From the NCBI GenBank assembly GCA_050012355.1, contig JBEKHI010000011.1:1-45038 (forward strand): 45,038 nucleotides of DNA. Direction: 5' to 3'. The notes beneath the pieces are model-generated. The model was not told the origin of the DNA, did no database searches, and saw only the letters and a program-made list of their open reading frames with translations. The number at the start of each line of letters is the position of its first letter. The stretch's first letter is position 1. The translations under genes and the position numbers were made by a program. Below are positions 1 through 7,160 of the stretch, piece after piece. The DNA comes from JBEKHI01 sp050012355 (GTDB taxonomy: Bacteria; Actinomycetota; Actinomycetes; Streptosporangiales; Streptosporangiaceae).

Positions 1-52
1 AATGTGATCGGGTCTCAGCCGGCCATGGCCGGAGCGGAAGCTAGGAGCGGGC

Positions 53-322
53 ATGCCTACTGATACACACGTCGAAATCGCCGCTCGCGAAGCCCTCGCG
101 CGCGTCCTCGAGCCCGGCACCGAATCTGCCGATCTCGATCTAGATGACGATATGTCCGAGGGTCTCGGATTGACCTCGCTCAACAAGGTGATCTTCCTGA
201 TGTCGGTTTGCGACGATACCCAGGTGAGCCTTTCGGCGTTCACCGAGTCAGACGTGGCGGGGATGCGTACCCTTCGCGAAGTCATCACCGCGCTGACGCG
301 GAACATGAACGGCGGGAACTAG
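53..322 (+). CDS. free-standing acyl/peptidyl carrier protein
   Basis: This is an 89-residue carrier protein, the usual size for a discrete ACP or PCP. The phosphopantetheine site is the serine in GLTSLNK (about Ser42), with Thr in place of the more usual Asp before it. Acidic residues 25-36 lead into the site, as in carrier helix I/II. The ATG is preceded by AGGAG at 43-47. It opens a tight plus-strand cassette (ACP, GNAT, C45 acyltransferase, type II thioesterase); the next gene starts one base after its stop. It probably holds an acyl or aminoacyl group for one of the neighbouring transferases. The load is unknown, and any gene upstream lies outside the window. Confidence 0.85.
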   Translation: MPTDTHVEIAAREALARVLEPGTESADLDLDDDMSEGLGLTSLNKVIFLMSVCDDTQVSLSAFTESDVAGMRTLREVITALTRNMNGGN

Positions 323-323
323 C

Positions 324-929
324 GTGGCCTGGGCCGGCCTCGCGGCCGCGGAGCTCGAGAATGAGCATGTGCTCCTGCGGCCAGTACGTGAGCAGGACCG
401 CGACTCTCTGCACACGATCGCGATGGATCCGCAAATCTGGCGCTACTTTGTACTCAGGATCGCGTCCGATGACGACTTCAACGCGTTCTTCGATCTCGGC
501 CTCGCGGATCAGGCGGCGGGACGCCGGGTCGTTTACCACATTACCGATAAGCAGTCCGGTCACGCGGCCGGCAGCATGAGCTTCTGCAATATGTCGGAAC
601 CAGACGCACGGCTGGAGATCGGCTGGAGCTGGCTGGGCCGTAATTTCCAGGGCAAGGGCATCAACCGGTGGTCGAAGTTCCTGATGCTCGACCACGCCTT
701 CGAGCGAATGGGCGCCGAGCGGGTTGAATTCAAGACCGACGAGCTGAACGTCCAGGCCCGGCATGGCCTGCGCAACATCGGCGCCCGGGAGGAAGGCACG
801 CTCCGCAGTTTCAACCCGATGCCGGATGGACGCCGCCGCGACGCGGTCTATTACAGCGTGCTGCGGCCGGAATGGCCGTATGTACGCGAGCAGTTGCTGA
901 CCAGGTCGAAGGTGGCGGCCGGGTTATGA
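324..929 (+). CDS. GNAT-family N-acetyltransferase (RimJ/RimL-like)
   Basis: This 201-residue protein has the GNAT fold of the Acetyltransf_3/RimJ-RimL type. It opens with the strand LLRPVREQDRDSL, and the acyl-CoA pyrophosphate loop is NFQGKGINRW (Q109, G110, G112). A late VEFKTDELNVQARHGLRNIGA segment is typical of motif B. The GTG start lies one base after the carrier-protein stop, and the stop overlaps the next start (ATGA), so the cassette is translationally coupled. It likely acylates an amine of a pathway intermediate or product. With a free carrier protein directly upstream, the donor could be carrier-bound rather than CoA-bound. In other hydrazine pathways an acyltransferase caps the reactive nitrogen, which is a possible role here but is not shown by the sequence. 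Confidence 0.8.
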   Translation: MAWAGLAAAELENEHVLLRPVREQDRDSLHTIAMDPQIWRYFVLRIASDDDFNAFFDLGLADQAAGRRVVYHITDKQSGHAAGSMSFCNMSEPDARLEIGWSWLGRNFQGKGINRWSKFLMLDHAFERMGAERVEFKTDELNVQARHGLRNIGAREEGTLRSFNPMPDGRRRDAVYYSVLRPEWPYVREQLLTRSKVAAGL

Positions 930-2005
930 CCGTCCCGTTCATCCGGGCTACCGGCGAGCCGTTCGAGATCGGTTACCGGCACGGCACCGTCCGGGCCGCG
1001 GCGTTGCGCGGGTTCCTCGACGACGGTCTGGCCCGGATCAGCAAGCTGGCTCCCGCGCCGGTATCGCTGTCGGCGCTGCGTCCGGTGCTCGCCGAGTACG
1101 ACGCGCTGATCACGGCGGCGGCGCCGCGGCTGAGCGAGGAGACCGGCGGGCTCGCCGAGGGAGCCGGCATCTCCCGCGATGAGGCGGTGCTGCTGCAGGT
1201 CAGGCGCGAGATCATCGGCTACCAGCGGGTACCGGTGCTGCCCGGCGGGGATTGCACGACCTACGCGAGCTTGTCGGCCGGTCCCGGCGGTGAGCCAGTG
1301 CTGGCCCAGACCGTGGACCTCAACGGAGATCTCGATGACCAGATCGCGGTGCTCGACGTCGGGCTGAACGGATCGGGGCGCCGGGCACTGCTGCTCAGCT
1401 TCGGCGGGCTGCTCGGCTATCTCGGCGTGAATAGCGACGGGCTCGCGATCGGCCTGAACCTGGTGCTCGGCGGCGAATGGGGACCGGGCCTGCCGCCCTA
1501 CCTGGCGATACGGTACCTGCTTGACAATGCCGGGTCCGTCGCCGAAGCGCTCGCGATCCTGCCGGACCTGCCGCTGGCCAGCTCGCGCTCGCTCATGCTG
1601 TGCGACCCTACGTCCGTCGCGTGCGTCGAACTGCTCGACAACACGGTGCGGCTCGTCCAAGCCGCGCAGTTCGTGCACACGAACCACTTCCTGCACCCCG
1701 ATTTCGTCAGCCGCGACCAGCTCAACGTCTTCGCGCGTAATTCCTCGATGCTGCGCTTGAAGGCGGCCGCCACCGGTCTGGCTGCTTTCGCCCAGACCGG
1801 CGCTGGGGCGGGAGTCGAGGAGCACTTCGAGCTGCTGTCACAGCCAGCGATCTGCGTCGCGGGGGTGGGTGACATCCGGCGTGAGCGGACGGTGGCCGCC
1901 GTGGTGCTGCTCCCCAGCCGGGGCGAGCTGCATCTGCGGCCAGGTGATCCCTCGGTCAGCGCGACCCAGACCTTCCGGTTGGCCGAGGGGGAGACACCCT
2001 CGTGA
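926..2005 (+). CDS. C45-family acyltransferase/peptidase (acyl-CoA:6-APA acyltransferase-like)
   Basis: This 359-residue Ntn-hydrolase-like protein is related to penicillin acyltransferase (peptidase C45). The likely nucleophile is Cys110 in GGDCTTYA, at the place where C45 precursors self-cleave to expose an N-terminal Cys. The N-terminal EPFEIGYRHG segment and the later GLLGYLGVNSDGLAIGLNL are family hallmarks. The start chosen is the ATG overlapping the GNAT stop; an in-frame start at 872 would run deep into the GNAT gene. Family members hydrolyse or exchange amide-linked acyl groups, so in this cluster it may remove or swap an acyl group on the peptide product, for example unmasking a protected amine or hydrazine. 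Its substrate is not evident. It overlaps the thioesterase gene by four bases. Confidence 0.82.
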   Translation: MTVPFIRATGEPFEIGYRHGTVRAAALRGFLDDGLARISKLAPAPVSLSALRPVLAEYDALITAAAPRLSEETGGLAEGAGISRDEAVLLQVRREIIGYQRVPVLPGGDCTTYASLSAGPGGEPVLAQTVDLNGDLDDQIAVLDVGLNGSGRRALLLSFGGLLGYLGVNSDGLAIGLNLVLGGEWGPGLPPYLAIRYLLDNAGSVAEALAILPDLPLASSRSLMLCDPTSVACVELLDNTVRLVQAAQFVHTNHFLHPDFVSRDQLNVFARNSSMLRLKAAATGLAAFAQTGAGAGVEEHFELLSQPAICVAGVGDIRRERTVAAVVLLPSRGELHLRPGDPSVSATQTFRLAEGETPS

Positions 2006-2775
2006 ACACCATCGAGCGCTGGTTCGTCACCCGCGGCGGTGCTGGCGGGCCCGGGGTACCGCGGATCTTCTGTTTTCCGCACGCCGGCGGCAGCCCGCGA
2101 GTATTTCTCGACTGGCAGGCGGGCCTAGGCGATGACGCTGAGATAGTCGCGGTATGCCGGCCGGGCCGCGAGCACCGGGCCGCCGAGCCCGCACCCGCGA
2201 TTGGTGAGCTGATCGACGGCGCCGCCGCCGCCATTACCGCTATCACCGCCCAGGACGGGCGGCCGTGTTATCTGTTCGGGCACAGCCTCGGGGCGCTGGT
2301 CGCGTTCGAGGTGGGCCGGCGGCTCACCGGCTCGGCCGCGCCCCGGCACTTCATCGCGTCCGGCTGCTCGGCGCCGTCGCTGCTGCCGTCCCAGCGGGTG
2401 AAGCAGATCGCGACGCTCACCGGGGCCGAGTTCGCCGAGGCGCTCGCCTTCTTCGGCGGCCTCGCACCGGAAGTCGCCGCCGATCCCGACGTCCGCGACC
2501 TGCTTCTCCCTGGCCTGATCGCGGATTTCCGGATGGCCGTCGGCTACGTGTACCAGGCGGCCCCGCGGCTGGCGGTGCCGGTCACGCTCGTGGTGGGCCG
2601 CGACGATCCCCATGTCGAGGAGGCGCAGGTCGCGCCCTGGGATCAGGAACTGACCTGGCAGGCCGACCGGCACTGGCTGGACGGCGGTCACTTCTATTTC
2701 GAACCCGATCCGGGGCCGGTCATCGGCATCATCCGGTCGGTGGTCCTAGCGGATCAGCACGTCGAGCTGATCTGA
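2002..2775 (+). CDS. type II (editing) thioesterase
   Basis: This is a 257-residue alpha/beta hydrolase of the GrsT/TEII type. It starts with the characteristic FCFPHAGGSP and carries the nucleophile elbow GHSLGA (Ser95), VVGRDDPH (Asp) and DGGHFYF (His). TEIIs clear mis-primed acyl groups from NRPS carrier domains or release intermediates. The GTG start overlaps the C45 gene stop. It ends 12 bp from the stop of the convergent diiron-protein gene, and I see no strong hairpin in that gap. As the only discrete thioesterase present, it probably serves all four carrier domains of the minus-strand assembly line and the free carrier at 53-322. Confidence 0.92.
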   Translation: MNTIERWFVTRGGAGGPGVPRIFCFPHAGGSPRVFLDWQAGLGDDAEIVAVCRPGREHRAAEPAPAIGELIDGAAAAITAITAQDGRPCYLFGHSLGALVAFEVGRRLTGSAAPRHFIASGCSAPSLLPSQRVKQIATLTGAEFAEALAFFGGLAPEVAADPDVRDLLLPGLIADFRMAVGYVYQAAPRLAVPVTLVVGRDDPHVEEAQVAPWDQELTWQADRHWLDGGHFYFEPDPGPVIGIIRSVVLADQHVELI

Positions 2776-2787
2776 GCTGACCGTCCT

Positions 2788-4929
2788 TTACAGCAGCAGG
2801 TCGACCGGTTCCGCCTGCTCGACGAAGTAGGCGAACGAGGCGTACCCGCGCCACACCCGCCGCCACTCGCGCTGGACCGCGGCGTCACCCAGTGTGCGAC
2901 GCACCTCGTCCAGGTAGGACACGATGATGTCAACGGCCTGCCTGCTGTGGCCGGCCGACAGGTTGTCGATCGTGAGGTGCGCCTGCTCGTAGCAGTCATC
3001 GAAACCGTAGTGGCGGAGCTTCTGGAGCTCGTGCAGGCGCACCTCGCCGAGGCCGAACATCTCGATCGCCAGGTTGTAGCCCAGGATCTCGTTGAAGTAC
3101 TTGTCAGGGAACAGTGCCATGCACAGCTGGTGTAGCGAGAAGCCGTACAGGTCGTCGGGCAAGTCGGCCTGGTCCATGAACGCGGCGTCCCGGATGTGGG
3201 GGAGACGGATGTCCATGCTGCGCAGTGCCCGGTGGATCAGGGTGATGTGGTTCTTGCGCAGGTCACCATGGCCCACCTCGTCCGCGTAGATCGCCAGCAG
3301 CGCGCCGTCGCAGGCTCGCTGGTACCGGCCGAGGTTCGCGACCCGGTGGATCCAGGCCGCGTCGACCAGCGCGCCGAGCGCGTACGTGGTCTGCCGGAAG
3401 ATGACCTCGTCCCGGCTGGGGATTTCCGCCAGCGGCTGGTAGGGCTCGACCAGTTTCTCCCAGTACACCCGGTCGGCCCGTTCGTAGAGGGCGTCGGCGG
3501 TGTAGTCGAAGTAGCTCGCGTCGGTGTACCGGCCGGCCGCGCCGCGCACGAAGAGGATCTCGGCCTGCTCCAGCAGCCGCTCCGCACGGTCGGCGGCGAG
3601 CGGCCGGATGTTCGGGTAGTTCTCGATATTCACCAGCCGGTAGAACAGCCCCCGGTCGTCCGGCCTGCCCGGGTCGGCGATCACCACGTCGGCCGGGGCG
3701 GCCGCGGTGAGCATTTCCATCCGTTCGCGTGCCCGCGCATCGCCAACCGTGTCCGGCGTGATGACGATGTCCGGCCGTTCACCGGCCTGCACGGTCGCTG
3801 CCCAGGCCTGGAAGGTGGCGGCCTCGTGCTCGTCGAAGATGCCGAACATCGGGCCGCCGAACTTGATCGCCTTGATGAACCGGCACAGTCCGTCGCCGGT
3901 GCGGCGGAGCTGGTCCGCCTCACGAAACTCGGCGAGGAACCTGCCAATGTCCAGGTCCGGATCGCGGAACGTCGCGGTGAGCGGCCGGCCGAGGACCCGG
4001 ACCCGGGAATGCTGGCTTCCGGCATACGGCGCGTGCCGGGCCACGATCGCGGCGACCTTCGACTCCAGCGACAGGCTCTGCTGCCAGGCGGCGAGTTCGG
4101 CCAGCATCGCGACGTGCTCGCGTTCCAGGTCGAGAGCGAGCCGCAGCCCGGTGTGCAGGCGCTGGCGCTCAGCCGGCGCCGCCAGCGTCAGGTAAGCGGC
4201 CAGCACGTCGCGCAGCTCCGGCTCCGGCAGCGCCGCCGGTAGGCCGGTCAGCTGGTCGTCGACCCCGAGGGCGAGCACCCCGTAGTGCACGCCGATCAGT
4301 TCCGGCAGGAAATTGGCCGGTAGCCGGGACAGCGACAGATAGCAGCTGGCGTGCAGGGCGGTCAGCGGCCGGGCGCCGGTCCGGGCCAGGAAATCCGTCG
4401 CGCCGATCTCCGGCAAGTAGATGCCGGCCTCCTCGAGCTGGCGACGGCGCCGGTCGGGCAGCGACCGGCGCGGGTTCCCCTCGCCGAGCATGACGTAGTG
4501 CTGTGCGAAGAGGCGGTTGACGATCACCGATGGCTGGGTGGCGGGCTGCGAGAGCACATCGAGCCAGCATCCGCCGAGCAGGGCGAGCGGTGCGCGCTGC
4601 CGCCGCACCGCGTCACGGGTGTCCGGCTCAGTGTTCCGCAGCATCCCGACCGTCGCGGCCAGTTCGTCCCGGACCGCGCGGACCTGCGCCGCGATGTCGT
4701 CCGCGCGGCAATCCAGGGGCAGCGGGCTGGCGGTATGGTCGGGCAGGAACGCGTCGAGCACCCGGCGGGCGACTAGGTAGACCGCCTCGGACTCCTGATC
4801 GCGCAGCAACCGCTGGAACAACGCGGCCGGTCCCCGGGCGATGATCGCGTCAGCTTCCCCGGACGCCTGGGCGCTGAATTCAAACCCGCGCCGCGGCAGC
4901 GCGGCGATCGTGTCGGGCAGCTCGAACAT
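2788..4929 (-). CDS. large haem-oxygenase-like diiron oxidase (PF14518-type iron-containing redox enzyme)
   Basis: This 713-residue protein has a C-terminal third showing the haem-oxygenase-like diiron (HDO) ligand pattern: E551 in YADEVGHGD, the E-x9-H pair E623/H633 in AIEMFGLGEVRLH, and H651-x3-D655 with a nearby H661 in HLTIDNLSAGH. The N-terminal half (about 200-280) has FLPELIGVHYGVLALGVDD, which resembles the helix before the E-x9-H motif but without a full ligand set, so the protein may be a double-domain HDO with one degenerate copy. Characterised HDOs (SznF, BesC, UndA) perform N-oxygenation, C-C cleavage or desaturation. Here oxidation of the hydrazine nitrogen or of an amino acid side chain is plausible. 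The ATG has GGGAGG five bases upstream, and the gene closes the minus-strand operon. Confidence 0.8.
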   Translation of the reverse strand: MFELPDTIAALPRRGFEFSAQASGEADAIIARGPAALFQRLLRDQESEAVYLVARRVLDAFLPDHTASPLPLDCRADDIAAQVRAVRDELAATVGMLRNTEPDTRDAVRRQRAPLALLGGCWLDVLSQPATQPSVIVNRLFAQHYVMLGEGNPRRSLPDRRRRQLEEAGIYLPEIGATDFLARTGARPLTALHASCYLSLSRLPANFLPELIGVHYGVLALGVDDQLTGLPAALPEPELRDVLAAYLTLAAPAERQRLHTGLRLALDLEREHVAMLAELAAWQQSLSLESKVAAIVARHAPYAGSQHSRVRVLGRPLTATFRDPDLDIGRFLAEFREADQLRRTGDGLCRFIKAIKFGGPMFGIFDEHEAATFQAWAATVQAGERPDIVITPDTVGDARARERMEMLTAAAPADVVIADPGRPDDRGLFYRLVNIENYPNIRPLAADRAERLLEQAEILFVRGAAGRYTDASYFDYTADALYERADRVYWEKLVEPYQPLAEIPSRDEVIFRQTTYALGALVDAAWIHRVANLGRYQRACDGALLAIYADEVGHGDLRKNHITLIHRALRSMDIRLPHIRDAAFMDQADLPDDLYGFSLHQLCMALFPDKYFNEILGYNLAIEMFGLGEVRLHELQKLRHYGFDDCYEQAHLTIDNLSAGHSRQAVDIIVSYLDEVRRTLGDAAVQREWRRVWRGYASFAYFVEQAEPVDLLL

Positions 4930-4938
4930 GGTGCCTCC

Positions 4939-5859
4939 CTAGCAGACCTTCTGGAGCAGGACGCCGAATCTGGACCCGGGGACGCTGGCCGCCAGCATGG
5001 CGTAATGCCCCTCGTCGAGGTGCCCGAGGGCAACCCGGTCCACCAGGTTGATTAGCGGGTCGGCGGCGAAGCAATGACCGGTTCGCGGGATATTGTCCAG
5101 GTAGAGCTGATCTTCACGGAAACCTGCTTGCCGTTCCTTCATGACCAGCAGCGGCTTGAACAGGTTCACGTGCAGCAGCGCGGTGACATCGCCGAGCTTG
5201 AGGCCCGGCGGCACCAGCAGCCGCTCGTTGACCTGGCGGGAGAGGTCGGAGCTGATCTGGGACATCCACTCGAGTGCGGCGGTCTCCTGCGCGACCGCGC
5301 AGCCGAGTACCTCGTAGCTGTCGGCGGATCCGGGGTCAGCGCTGACCAGGCAGCTCGCCGCGCCGTCGCTGAACAGCGCGAACTGTGACATCGGCGCCGC
5401 TCCTTCGGCGACCGCGTCGACGGTGATGACCAGGACCCGGCGGTACCGGCCCGCCAGCACGAACGCGCGCGCGACATCGATCCCGGCGAGCAGGTTCACG
5501 CACCGGTTCAGGTTCTGTCCGTAGAACGGCAGGTCGCCGAGGCCTATCCCGGTCAGTACGCGGGCCAGGAAGCCGCCATGCCCGTCGGCCGGGCCGGGGA
5601 CGCGGGTGGAGCAAAGGAGCAGCGCGTCGACCCCCGACGGGTTTACCCCGGCGGCCAGCAAGGTCCGGCGGCCGGTGTCGGCCGCCAGCTCGGCTAGGTC
5701 CCGATCGGTGGCCCGGATCGTGCCCCACCCCCACAGGCCGGGGTCCGGCACCAGTCCGAACGACGCCGCGAGCCGCGGCAGGTCCGGGATATCGGCATAA
5801 CCGACCTCCCTTTCCCCGAGGACGTAGCTCGCCCCGCGCAGATAAACCCGCGAGTTCAC
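4939..5859 (-). CDS. KASIII-like (FabH-type) condensing enzyme or acyltransferase
   Basis: This 306-residue thiolase-fold protein resembles ketoacyl-ACP synthase III. Cys120 (GQNLNRCVNLLAG) is the nucleophile and His230 (LLHVNLFKP) the second residue. The third, normally Asn in a GN motif, is replaced by His262 (RTGHCFAADP). Departure from the Cys-His-Asn triad is seen in KASIII homologues that transfer acyl groups to O or N nucleophiles instead of condensing with malonyl-ACP. No malonyl-using enzyme lies nearby, which favours a transferase. The GTG start overlaps the MFS stop (GTGA); an open frame continues far upstream but only as a shadow of the transporter. The gene ends 9 bp before the diiron-protein start. 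The acyl substrate is unknown. Confidence 0.8.
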   Translation of the reverse strand: MNSRVYLRGASYVLGEREVGYADIPDLPRLAASFGLVPDPGLWGWGTIRATDRDLAELAADTGRRTLLAAGVNPSGVDALLLCSTRVPGPADGHGGFLARVLTGIGLGDLPFYGQNLNRCVNLLAGIDVARAFVLAGRYRRVLVITVDAVAEGAAPMSQFALFSDGAASCLVSADPGSADSYEVLGCAVAQETAALEWMSQISSDLSRQVNERLLVPPGLKLGDVTALLHVNLFKPLLVMKERQAGFREDQLYLDNIPRTGHCFAADPLINLVDRVALGHLDEGHYAMLAASVPGSRFGVLLQKVC

Positions 5860-7160
5860 CGCGCACCCTCCTGCGCGTCCTCCGGTGAGATCGACGGCAT
5901 CTCGGTAAGCCGGAACACCGGCGAGAAGAAGATCCAGGCGATGGGGACGGTCAGCACGATGACCGCGACGATGAGCGCGGTGTGCAGGCCCACCGCGGTG
6001 CCGAGCAGGCCGCCCGCGATCGCGCCGACCGGCAGCGCGCCGAACAGCAGCATCCGGTAGGTGGCGTTCATCCGGGCGAGCAGCCGGGTGGGCGTGACGG
6101 CCTGCCGCAGCGTGATGGTGTTCACGTTCCATACCGCGATCCCGAACCCGTGGCCGAGCCAGCTGGCCGCGAACACGGCTACCGCCGCCGGGGTCGCGCT
6201 GTGCGGCGCCAGCAGCAGGAGCGGCGAAGCCGACACCGCCACGATGGCGGCGGCCAGCGTCCGCCCGAGCCCGAGAGCCCGCTTGACCCTGGCCGCACCC
6301 AGCGCGCCGAGCAGCGCTCCGGCCTGGAGGGCTCCCAGGGCGATGCCGAGCTTGAGGGGAGTCAGCCCGAGTGTGCGCACCGCGTAGACGGTGAAGATCG
6401 TGGAGGTCGCGCCGAAGCCGACATTCAGCGTCGCGGACTGGCCGAGCAGGACGCGCAGCAGCCGGGTGCCGTATACGGCGCGGAATCCCTCGGCCATCGA
6501 GCGGCGTACCGAGGGGCGCTGCCCGGTCTCCGGCGCCGGTTCCGGCCGGCGGATGGCGATCAGGCCAGCTACCGAGAACAGGTAGGACACCGCGTCCACG
6601 GTCAGCGTGATCGGCGCGGTGATCAGGCCGATCAGCAGGCCAGCCAGGCCGGGACCGGCGATGCCGGCGAACGCGGTGCTGGCCTGCAGCTTGCTGTTGG
6701 CCTCGATGAGATGCTGCCGTCCTACCAGGTAGGGAACGTAGGACAGCGCTCCCACGTCGAAACAGACGCTCAGCGTGCCGACCAGCAGCGTCACCACGTA
6801 CAGCAGGCCGAGCGAGAGCATCCCGGTCAGCTGCGCCAGCGGGATCAGGCCGATGAGCACGGCGCTGGCCGCCGAGCACGTGATCAGCACCGGACGGCGC
6901 CGCCGGCGATCCAGCCCGACCCCCGCCAGGACCGCGACCACGATCACCGGCACGAACCGCAGCGCGTTCAGCACCCCCACCTCGAACACGGTGGCCTTGA
7001 GCGTGAGGATCGCCACCAGCGGCAGCGCGAACAGGGTGACCTGGGTTCCGATCTGCGACACCGTCTCGCCGGCCCACAGCTTGGCGAAGTCTCGGTTGGC
7101 GAAGATCCGGTCGGCGGCCGGGTCGGTGGTGGTAGCCGCCACCGCTTGTTCAGCTGCCAT
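5856..7160 (-). CDS. MFS exporter
   Basis: This 434-residue integral membrane protein has about 12 hydrophobic segments, starting after NRDFAKLWAGETVSQIG, a typical opening of MFS_3/enterobactin-exporter (EntS)-like actinobacterial transporters. The conserved loop GLDRRRRRPVL follows TM2. It probably exports the peptide product and gives self-resistance. The start chosen is the ATG at 7160, which has AGGAGGAA eight bases upstream and overlaps the NRPS stop by 11 bases; a start at 7184 would add MQARRNRP and lacks such a site. The operon position between the terminal NRPS and the tailoring genes ties it to the cluster. Confidence 0.9.
   Translation of the reverse strand: MAAEQAVAATTTDPAADRIFANRDFAKLWAGETVSQIGTQVTLFALPLVAILTLKATVFEVGVLNALRFVPVIVVAVLAGVGLDRRRRRPVLITCSAASAVLIGLIPLAQLTGMLSLGLLYVVTLLVGTLSVCFDVGALSYVPYLVGRQHLIEANSKLQASTAFAGIAGPGLAGLLIGLITAPITLTVDAVSYLFSVAGLIAIRRPEPAPETGQRPSVRRSMAEGFRAVYGTRLLRVLLGQSATLNVGFGATSTIFTVYAVRTLGLTPLKLGIALGALQAGALLGALGAARVKRALGLGRTLAAAIVAVSASPLLLLAPHSATPAAVAVFAASWLGHGFGIAVWNVNTITLRQAVTPTRLLARMNATYRMLLFGALPVGAIAGGLLGTAVGLHTALIVAVIVLTVPIAWIFFSPVFRLTEMPSISPEDAQEGAR

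Noticed and set aside
1..52. Possible tail of an upstream gene
   Set aside because: One frame is open to a TAG near position 42-44, but there is too little sequence to support a call.
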